Shown here one piece after another: positions 1 to 5,267 of a DNA stretch of 5,267 nucleotides. Below the pieces are notes generated by a model. The model made no database searches and was not told the DNA's origin. It worked only from the letters and a program-made list of their open reading frames with translations. The DNA comes from Actinomyces sp. (GTDB lineage Bacteria > Actinomycetota > Acidimicrobiia > Acidimicrobiales > Aldehydirespiratoraceae). The DNA lies in contig RFFY01000013.1 of NCBI GenBank assembly GCA_003697065.1, positions 1-5,267 on the forward strand. The letters run 5' to 3'. Position 1 is the stretch's first letter. The number at the start of each line of letters is the position of its first letter. A program made the position numbers and the translations under genes.

Positions 1-44
1 ACACCGGCACCGACGAGACCCACCACGAGGTGCAGCACCGGCAT
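1..44 (-). CDS. Possible N-terminus of a hydrophobic (membrane) protein, cut by window edge
   Basis: An ATG at 44-42 opens a frame that runs off the left edge and gives 14 visible residues, MPVLHLVVGLVGAG. The stretch is strongly hydrophobic and Gly/Val/Leu-rich, as expected for a first transmembrane helix or signal anchor. It would begin only 9 nt after the TAG stop of the MFS gene, so translational coupling in the same operon is plausible. No clear Shine-Dalgarno sequence precedes the ATG. The visible part is too short to assign a family. The start of a TauE/SafE-type permease would look similar, but so would many other membrane proteins, and the frame could be fortuitous in such GC-rich DNA. 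Confidence 0.35.
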   Translation of the reverse strand, partial: MPVLHLVVGLVGAG

Positions 45-53
45 GGGCCGAGA

Positions 54-1334
54 CTAGGCCTCGGCGTCGGACCCGACGACGACCCGGTGTCCCACCAGCG
101 GCGGCGGCAGGCGGCTCGAGGCGACCGCCCCGGCTCCGGCGACCAGCGCCGACAGGACGAACACCCAGGTGAACGAGCCCAGGGCGTCGGCCATGGCACC
201 GCCCACCTGGGGGGAGATCATCTGGGCCACCCCGAAGGCGAGGGTGGCGGCACTGAAGGCGGGCCCGTAGGTGTCGACGTCGGTGTGCTCGACGAGGTGG
301 GCGATGATGAGCGCCGGCATCCCCGAGAACATGAGCCCCGCCCCCACCGAAGCCACCGCCACCCAGGGTTGGCGCCCCGTGAGCAGGAGCAGGGCGCAGG
401 CCCCGAACACGGTGAAGGCGGCGGTGAGGGTCACGCGCCGTCCGATCCGGTCCGACACGGCGCCGAGACCCACGCCGCCCACGATGGTCGCCGCGCCCAC
501 CAGCGAGAACATGGCCGACGCCTCCGCCGAGCTGAAGCCGGCGTCGTCCTCGAGGCGGGCGACGAGGAAGCCGATGACGAGCAGATAGCTGAAGCCGAAA
601 GCGGCGTAGGCGACGACGGCGGGAATCCAGCCGGCCACCGTCCGCAGGGCCCCGAACCCGCCGACACCCCCGGCGGCGGCGGGCCGGTCACCCGCCGAGC
701 GGAGCCACACGAAGGAGGCGACGAGCACCGCCAGGGCGACGCCGAACTCGACCCGGTACACGAGCTGCCAGACGTCGTCGGCGTCGGTGCGGCGGCGCAG
801 GAGAGCCGCCAGCTGACCGGCGAAGACGAGCCCGATCCCGATGCCCGCCCCGACCAGCCCCACCGCCAGGCCCCGGCGCCAGGGGGGCAGCTCGCGGGCC
901 GACAGGGCCGGGGCGGGGATCCAGATGGCGGCGCCGCCGAGGCCCATGAGCACGAGAGCGGCACCGAGCACCGCCGGGTTGCGGGTGACCGAGGCCAGGG
1001 CCAGGCCGGTGGTGGAGGCCACGAGACCCACCCGCACCAGGCCCACGAGGCTCAGGCGCGACGCCGCCCACGACACGGCGAAGGTGCCGGCCAGGTAGGC
1101 GGTGACGTTGAGGGTGCCGAGCAGGCCGGCGAGGGTGTTGGACCCGCCGAGGATGTCGTCGCGGGCGTCGGGGAGGACCACACCCCAGCTGAAGCGACCG
1201 AAGGCCTGGGCGACGAGGGCGGTCGCCATGACCAGGGCGACGGTGAGCACGGCACGCCCGGTGACGGGCCGGGGGGCGACGGGTTCGGGCACGCCGGGAT
1301 GGTGGCACACGCGGCCCGTGGGGCCCACTCCCAC
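54..1334 (-). CDS. MFS transporter, YbfB/YjiJ-like
   Basis: This is a 426-residue major facilitator superfamily permease of the cytoplasmic membrane, expected to act as a proton-coupled carrier; the substrate cannot be read from sequence. About twelve hydrophobic segments are visible, near residues 28-50, 66-90, 95-116, 120-145, 154-178, 189-211, 235-260, 270-295, 301-320, 324-348, 357-383 and 387-407. The second half carries a canonical MFS motif A between TM8 and TM9 (GAVSDRIGRR, 291-300). The matching loop in the first half (SWAASRLSLVGLVRVG, 88-103) is degenerate. The TM1 signature AFGRFSWGVVLP (44-55), followed by NTLAGLLGTLNVTAYLAG, resembles the poorly characterised YbfB/YjiJ group. 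The family-level call is firm; the subgroup is from memory. The start is uncertain. The frame opens with GTG at 1334, but no good Shine-Dalgarno precedes it, and other GTG codons at residues 3, 9 and 15 (1292-1290) would still keep TM1. The gene lies 22 bp after the cupredoxin gene, probably cotranscribed, and ends with TAG at 56-54. Confidence 0.9.
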   Translation of the reverse strand: MGVGPTGRVCHHPGVPEPVAPRPVTGRAVLTVALVMATALVAQAFGRFSWGVVLPDARDDILGGSNTLAGLLGTLNVTAYLAGTFAVSWAASRLSLVGLVRVGLVASTTGLALASVTRNPAVLGAALVLMGLGGAAIWIPAPALSARELPPWRRGLAVGLVGAGIGIGLVFAGQLAALLRRRTDADDVWQLVYRVEFGVALAVLVASFVWLRSAGDRPAAAGGVGGFGALRTVAGWIPAVVAYAAFGFSYLLVIGFLVARLEDDAGFSSAEASAMFSLVGAATIVGGVGLGAVSDRIGRRVTLTAAFTVFGACALLLLTGRQPWVAVASVGAGLMFSGMPALIIAHLVEHTDVDTYGPAFSAATLAFGVAQMISPQVGGAMADALGSFTWVFVLSALVAGAGAVASSRLPPPLVGHRVVVGSDAEA

Positions 1335-1356
1335 GGGATGCCGGCCCCGGGGGTGG

Positions 1357-1815
1357 TCAGCTGGTCACGGTGAAGGTCGTGACCATGCCCTGCTGGAAGT
1401 GGCTCTCGGGTTCGCCGTCGTTGATCTCGAGGATGTTGCAGAACAGCACGTAGCGGCCGGGTTCGAGCTCGAAGGTGGCCGATTCGGTCGTGCCGGCGTC
1501 GAACTCGGGGATCTCCCCGATGAAGGCACCCTCGGGCAGGGCGTCCTCGACCACCTTGCCGTCGGCGTCGGTGGGCAGGTCAGCGGGCGAGTCGGCCCGC
1601 ACGATCACCAGCTCGTGGGTCTCCTGGCCGGTGTTCGTCGCCACGAACTCGAGAGGCTGGTCGACGACGGCGGAGACCCGCACGAGGCTCGGGTCGGCGG
1701 TGACACTCCACTCCTTCAGTTCGACGGCGACCGACGTCGGAGGGAGGGGATCGTCGGCGGCGCATCCCGCGCCCAGCGCAACCAGCATGACGGCGACCGT
1801 CGCCCGCGTCCGCAT
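1357..1815 (-). CDS. Cupredoxin-domain lipoprotein (putative type-1 copper protein)
   Basis: This is a 152-residue secreted protein. The N-terminus MRTRATVAVMLVALGAGC is a short lipoprotein signal: basic n-region, hydrophobic core, lipobox LGAGC with Cys18 as predicted lipidation site. The mature part is a single beta-rich cupredoxin-like domain of about 120 residues. Candidate type-1 copper ligands are His67 (in THELVIV), Cys126 (in YVLFCN), His139 (ESHF) and Met144 (QQGM), in the usual family order His, Cys, His, Met. The Cys-to-His spacing is long (12 residues between, against 2-4 in plastocyanin or azurin) and the loop is acidic. Likely roles are extracytoplasmic electron transfer or copper handling at the membrane face; the partner is unknown. 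The start at ATG 1815 is chosen because a strong ribosome binding site lies just upstream and the signal peptide begins there. The frame stays open further upstream to about 2481, but that part is antisense-like Gly/Arg-rich sequence overlapping dnaE2 and is not real. The stop is TGA at 1359-1357. It probably heads an operon with the MFS gene. Confidence 0.88.
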   Translation of the reverse strand: MRTRATVAVMLVALGAGCAADDPLPPTSVAVELKEWSVTADPSLVRVSAVVDQPLEFVATNTGQETHELVIVRADSPADLPTDADGKVVEDALPEGAFIGEIPEFDAGTTESATFELEPGRYVLFCNILEINDGEPESHFQQGMVTTFTVTS

Positions 1816-1820
1816 GACGT

Positions 1821-1827
1821 CCCCTTC
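1821..1827 (-). promoter_or_regulatory. Ribosome binding site of the cupredoxin gene
   Basis: On the minus strand GAAGGGG sits 5 nt before the ATG at 1815. This purine-rich Shine-Dalgarno-like sequence fixes the start of the lipoprotein and excludes the longer open frame that would overlap dnaE2. Confidence 0.7.
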
Positions 1828-1857
1828 CCGGCACCGCCCCTCGGTACCCGGGCCCGC

Positions 1858-1886
1858 AGGGTAGGGAAGGTTCGGCGGGCGTTCCA
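1858..1886 (-). promoter_or_regulatory. Weak candidate promoter for the cupredoxin-MFS unit
   Basis: On the minus strand TGGAAC (1886-1881) is separated by 17 bp from TACCCT (1863-1858). The second hexamer keeps the T-A-x-x-x-T pattern of actinobacterial -10 elements, while the first matches TTGACA at only three of six positions. Transcription would begin near 1850, leaving a leader of about 35 nt before the ATG at 1815. The spacing and position are right, but such matches arise by chance, so this is only a candidate. GGAAC also resembles an ECF-sigma -35 element, but no GTT-type -10 follows at the right distance. Confidence 0.25.
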
Positions 1887-1899
1887 GTGGTGCCACCCT

Positions 1900-1917
1900 C
1901 GTTGAGAGATCGTTGAG
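1900..1917. repeat. Short direct repeat with 11-bp period upstream of the cupredoxin gene
   Basis: CGTTGAG occurs at 1900-1906 and again at 1911-1917, so the two copies are 11 bp apart and lie on nearly the same face of the helix. This stretch is AT-richer than its surroundings. It lies 14 bp upstream of the candidate -35 element. Its position would suit a binding site for an activator or other regulator acting on the cupredoxin gene. No known regulator is recognised, and two 7-bp copies are limited evidence. Confidence 0.35.
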
Positions 1918-1965
1918 GATCCTCCACGCTCCGTGGCGACGGGAGGCCCGAATCCCGACGACGGG
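1915..1965 (-). other. Cluster of small inverted repeats after dnaE2; possible weak transcription end
   Basis: Within the dnaE2-cupredoxin gap there are three small dyads. They are CCCG-ACGA-CGGG (1954-1965), CCACG-CTC-CGTGG (1924-1936) and a 10-bp perfect palindrome GAGGATCCTC (1915-1924). They start about 18 bp past the dnaE2 stop. Stems are only 4-5 bp and no T-run follows on the minus strand, so this is not a convincing intrinsic terminator. It could contribute to termination or serve as a protein-binding dyad. Short GC dyads are common in DNA of this composition. Confidence 0.2.
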
Positions 1966-1982
1966 GCCCCCACCGACCGGGC

Positions 1983-4900
1983 TCAACGGAAGTCGCGCGA
2001 CGTGGGCGCCGGGCCCACGCCCAGTGGCTCCAGGCGCTCGGCGATCACGTTGACGACCCCCTCGTGGCGTTCGAGGCGGCCCCGGACGACGAGGGCGGGG
2101 GCGGAGCGGGCCACGGCCCGGTGGCGGCGCCAGCAACCCGCCGACACCACGACGTTGACGAGCCCCGTCTCGTCCTCGAGGTTCATGAACAGGGTCCCCC
2201 CGGCGGTGGCGGGACGCTGGCGGTGGGTGACGACCCCACCGACCCGCACCTTGTCCCCCGCCGGGATCCGGGACAGGTCGGCGGCCGTGACCACCCCCTG
2301 ACGCGAGAGTTCGTCGCGCAGGAAGCGGGTGGGGTGACCGTCGGGGGCCACCCCCGTGGCCCACAGGTCGGCCCGGGCGATCTCGTCGGGGCCGAGCCCG
2401 GGCAGGGTGGGCGCCTCGACCCCGGTGACGATCCCGGCCAGACGGTCCGGCGACGTCTGGGCCACCGCCCCCGCCGCCCACAGGGCTTCACGCCGGTCGA
2501 CACCGAAGCACGAGAACGCCCCGGCAGTGGCCAGGGCCTCGAGGACGGTGAGATCGACACCGGGCACCCGGCGCCGGAGATCCTCGATGGAGTCGTAGGG
2601 CCGCCCGGCGGCGATCGCCTCGGCCAGCTCCGAGCCCACCGATCTCACCGACCCCACCCCGAGACGCACCGCCCACCCTCCCGTGCTGTCGGGGCACGCT
2701 TCGAGTGAGGCGCCGGCCTCCGAGGCGTTGACGTCGGGGGTGCGGACGACCACCCCGTGCCGGCGGGCGTCACCCACGATGGTGTGGGGTGACCAGAACC
2801 CCATGGGTTGGGAGTCGAGCAGGGCCGCGCAGAAGGCCGCCGGGTGGTGGAGCTTCACGTAGGCGCTGGCGTAGACGAGGTAGGCGAAGGACACCGAGTG
2901 GCTCTCGGGGAAGCCGTAGTTGGCGAAGGCGGCGAGCTTCTCCCAGATCCGTTCGCCGGTCTCGTCGTCGATCCCCCGCTCGCGCATCCCGGTGAAGAGG
3001 CGTCCCCGGAGGCGCTCCATGCGTTCACGGCTGCGCTTGGACCCCATGGCCTGGCGGAGCTGATCGGCCTCGGCGGGGGTGAAGCCGGCCACGTCGATGG
3101 CCATCTGCATGAGCTGCTCCTGGAAGAGGGGGACACCGAGAGTCTTGGCCAGCGATCTCTCGAGGAGGGGATGCAGGTAGGTGACGGGTTCCTGCCCGTT
3201 GCGCCGTCGGATGTAGGGATGCACCGAGCCGCCCTGGATGGGGCCGGGTCGGATGAGGGCGACCTCGACGACGAGGTCGTAGAAGCAGCGGGGACGCAGA
3301 CGGGGCAGGGTGGCCATCTGGGCCCGGGACTCGACCTGGAACACCCCCACCGTGTCGGCCCGGCACAGCATCTCGTAGACGGCGTCCTGCTGGGGCAGGG
3401 TGGCCAGGTCGAGCTCGATCCCCTCGTGGGCGGCGACGAGATCGACCGCCCGGTGCAGCATCGACAGCATCCCCAGACCCAGCAGGTCGAACTTCACGAG
3501 ACCGACGGCGGCGCAGTCGTCCTTGTCCCACTGCAGGACGCTGCGGTCGGCCATGCGGGCCCACTCGACCGGACACACCTCGACGATGGGGCGGTCGCAG
3601 ATGACCATGCCCCCCGAATGGATACCGAGATGGCGGGGCGCGTGCTCGATCTCGGCGGCGAGGCCGACGACGTCGTCGGGGAGGGCGACGTCGGCGTCGG
3701 CGGCACCGGCGGCGACCGACCCCCACCGGTCGACCTGGCGGGCGAAGGCGTCCTGTTGGCCGGGGGCGTAGCCCAGGGCCCGGGCCATGTCGCGCACGGC
3801 GGACCGGGCGCGGTAGGTGATGACGTTGGCGACCTGGGCGGTGTGGTGACGCCCGTAGCGCTCGTAGACGTACTGGATGACCTCCTCGCGCCGCCCGCTT
3901 TCGATGTCGATGTCGATGTCGGGCGGACCGTCGCGTTCGGGCGACAGGAAGCGCTCGAACAACAGACCCAGAGCGACGGCGTCGGCGTTGGTGATCCCGA
4001 GGGCGTAACACACCGCCGAGTTGGCGGCCGAGCCCCGGCCCTGGCAGTAGATGTCGACCCGGCGGCAGAACTCCACGATGTCCCACACCACGAGGAAGTA
4101 GCCGGCGTAGCCCAGGGTCTCGATGAGGGCGAGTTCGTGGTCGAGCTGGGCCCACGCCCCCGGGACCCGTTCGGCGTGGCGGGGGCCGTAGCGCCGGGTT
4201 CCCCCCTCGTCGACGAGGCGGCGCAGGTAGGCCATCTCGTCGAGACCGTCGGGGCACGGGTAGGGCGGGAGCGAGGGGGCGACGAGGGCGAGGTCGAAGG
4301 CGCAGGCCCGGCCCAGTTCGGCGGCCCGTTCGACCACACCGGGCCAGCGGGCGAAGCGCCGGGCCTGCTCGTCGCCGCTGCGCAGGGGGCGGCCGTGGGG
4401 AGGCAGCCAGGCGTCGATCTCGTCGAGGCTGCGCCGGGCCCGCACGGCGGCCACGGCGTCGGCAAGGCGACGACGGGCGGGATCGTGGTGGTGGGCGTTG
4501 GCGGTGGCCACGAGGTCGACACCGGCGCTCACGGCCAGACGGGCCAGGGCGTCGTTGCGGACCCGGTCGAGGGGGAGCCCGTGATCCCACAGCTCCACGA
4601 CGACGTTGTCGCGGCCGAAGTCGGCGACGAGGCGGTCGAGGCAGCGGCGGGCGGCCGCCGGACCCTCGGCGGCGAGGGCGGCGGGTACCGGCCCCTTGCG
4701 GCATCCGGTGAGGACCACCCAGTGGTCGCCCGTTCCCCGCCCGCCGAGCTCGACCAGGCGCCGGTACGAGAGGCGGGGGGCGCCCTTGCTTCCGGCGAGC
4801 TGACCCTCGCTGATGGCCCGGGCCAGGCGGGCGTAGCCGGTGGGGTCGCGGGCGAGGACGAGGAGATGGGCGCCCGGCGGGTCGGCGTGACCCTGGCGGG

Positions 4901-5267
4901 TCGTGTCGACGATCTCGGTGGGGTCGGTGGGGGTGTCGACCAGGGTGAGTTCGGCCCCGAAGACGGTGGGCAGACCGACGCCACGGGCGGCCTCGGCGAA
5001 GCGGACGACGCCGTAGAGACCGTCGTGGTCGGTCAGCGCCAGGGCCTCGAGGCCGAGACGGGCGGCCTCCTCGACGAGTTCTTCGGGGTGCGAGGCCCCA
5101 TCGAGGAAGGAGAAGTGGGAGTGGCAGTGCAACTCGGCGTAGGGCACGCCACCCCGCCGGCGCGTGAGGCGGGGGGCCACATAGGCCGGGCGCCGGCGCG
5201 ACCAGGCGGGGCTGTCGTTGCCGTCGCCGGGGGTGTCGGGGGCGCGGCGCGCCGGGGCACGGTCCGA
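1983..5267 (-). CDS. dnaE2: Error-prone DNA polymerase DnaE2 (ImuC), 5' end outside window
   Basis: This is a C-family DNA polymerase of the mutasome, which performs translesion synthesis and damage-induced mutagenesis, normally with ImuB and ImuA/ImuA'. The visible part is 1094 residues. Numbering here is from an internal GTG at 5180. The PHP domain comes first: YAELHCHSHFSFLDG (14-28), LTDHDG (49-54), FGAEL (74-78), TGCRKG (158-163). The polymerase core follows: GRGSAANSAVCYALG (381-395), PPDIDIDIES (419-428) with catalytic Asp421 and Asp423, HLGIHSGGM (517-525), KFDLLGLG (563-570) with third catalytic Asp565, VGVFQVESRAQM (611-622), IRPGPIQGGSVHPYIRRR (643-660), PLFQEQLMQ (684-692) and FANYGFPESHS (752-762). 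A helix-hairpin-helix region near 863-893 and an OB fold near 976-1050 complete it, and it ends with the typical SRDFR. All three catalytic aspartates are present, so it should be active. The frame stays open past the GTG to the window edge and encodes DGNDSPAWSRRRPAY, matching the N-terminal region of DnaE2 proteins. The GTG is therefore internal and the true start lies upstream. Promoter and any LexA box are not visible. Confidence 0.97.
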   Translation of the reverse strand, partial: SDRAPARRAPDTPGDGNDSPAWSRRRPAYVAPRLTRRRGGVPYAELHCHSHFSFLDGASHPEELVEEAARLGLEALALTDHDGLYGVVRFAEAARGVGLPTVFGAELTLVDTPTDPTEIVDTTRQGHADPPGAHLLVLARDPTGYARLARAISEGQLAGSKGAPRLSYRRLVELGGRGTGDHWVVLTGCRKGPVPAALAAEGPAAARRCLDRLVADFGRDNVVVELWDHGLPLDRVRNDALARLAVSAGVDLVATANAHHHDPARRRLADAVAAVRARRSLDEIDAWLPPHGRPLRSGDEQARRFARWPGVVERAAELGRACAFDLALVAPSLPPYPCPDGLDEMAYLRRLVDEGGTRRYGPRHAERVPGAWAQLDHELALIETLGYAGYFLVVWDIVEFCRRVDIYCQGRGSAANSAVCYALGITNADAVALGLLFERFLSPERDGPPDIDIDIESGRREEVIQYVYERYGRHHTAQVANVITYRARSAVRDMARALGYAPGQQDAFARQVDRWGSVAAGAADADVALPDDVVGLAAEIEHAPRHLGIHSGGMVICDRPIVEVCPVEWARMADRSVLQWDKDDCAAVGLVKFDLLGLGMLSMLHRAVDLVAAHEGIELDLATLPQQDAVYEMLCRADTVGVFQVESRAQMATLPRLRPRCFYDLVVEVALIRPGPIQGGSVHPYIRRRNGQEPVTYLHPLLERSLAKTLGVPLFQEQLMQMAIDVAGFTPAEADQLRQAMGSKRSRERMERLRGRLFTGMRERGIDDETGERIWEKLAAFANYGFPESHSVSFAYLVYASAYVKLHHPAAFCAALLDSQPMGFWSPHTIVGDARRHGVVVRTPDVNASEAGASLEACPDSTGGWAVRLGVGSVRSVGSELAEAIAAGRPYDSIEDLRRRVPGVDLTVLEALATAGAFSCFGVDRREALWAAGAVAQTSPDRLAGIVTGVEAPTLPGLGPDEIARADLWATGVAPDGHPTRFLRDELSRQGVVTAADLSRIPAGDKVRVGGVVTHRQRPATAGGTLFMNLEDETGLVNVVVSAGCWRRHRAVARSAPALVVRGRLERHEGVVNVIAERLEPLGVGPAPTSRDFR

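Noticed and set aside
1345..1352. CCCCGGGG palindrome between the cupredoxin and MFS genes
   Set aside because: It is a short GC palindrome with no T-run in a 22-bp gap, expected by chance at this base composition, and is not supported as a terminator or operator.
30..1373. 447-codon open frame on the plus strand, opposite the MFS gene
   Set aside because: The translation is dominated by Gly, His, Glu, Arg and Pro with no domain or membrane pattern. The opposite strand encodes a clear MFS protein. It is a GC-driven antisense shadow.
1816..2481. N-terminal extension of the cupredoxin frame, overlapping the end of dnaE2
   Set aside because: The sequence upstream of codon 1815 is low-complexity Gly/Arg/Pro-rich and overlaps conserved dnaE2 coding sequence in another frame. 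A clear RBS and lipoprotein signal mark the start at 1815.
3901..3920. Tandem gatgtc hexamer repeat
   Set aside because: It encodes the conserved DIDIDI of the polymerase active site, so coding constraint explains it; it is not a microsatellite.
3025..4704. 559-codon minus-strand open frame within dnaE2
   Set aside because: It is extremely Arg/Pro-rich and lies inside the dnaE2 frame, which encodes well-conserved polymerase motifs throughout. It is a frame shadow.

Overview
The window is very GC-rich, and every gene I can support lies on the minus strand. Base composition and the close resemblance of the large polymerase to mycobacterial and other actinobacterial DnaE2 proteins (compared from memory) suggest a high-GC actinobacterium. 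I cannot name the genus. The high GC also produces long open frames on both strands that are shadows, rich in Arg, Pro, Gly or His.

Reading in the direction of transcription (right to left), positions 5267 to 1983 hold nearly all of dnaE2 (imuC), the error-prone C-family DNA polymerase of the mutasome. Its 5' end lies beyond the window edge. A 167-bp intergenic region follows (1816-1982). It carries small inverted repeats, an 11-bp-phased direct repeat, a weak promoter candidate and a good ribosome binding site. Next is a small lipoprotein with a cupredoxin fold and a candidate type-1 copper site (1357-1815). After 22 bp comes a 12-TM major facilitator transporter resembling the YbfB/YjiJ group (54-1334). 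At the left edge there may be the first codons of another hydrophobic protein (1-44).

The cupredoxin lipoprotein, the transporter and possibly the left-edge frame are spaced tightly enough to be one transcription unit. dnaE2 is separated from them and probably belongs with upstream genes not seen here; in many bacteria these are imuA/imuA' and imuB. There is no sign of mobile elements, CRISPR, tRNA or rRNA. The window looks like ordinary chromosome. The points worth a second look are the long Cys-to-His loop in the cupredoxin, the near-complete PHP metal site in DnaE2, and the phased repeat upstream of the cupredoxin gene. I found no convincing evidence of a wholly new system.
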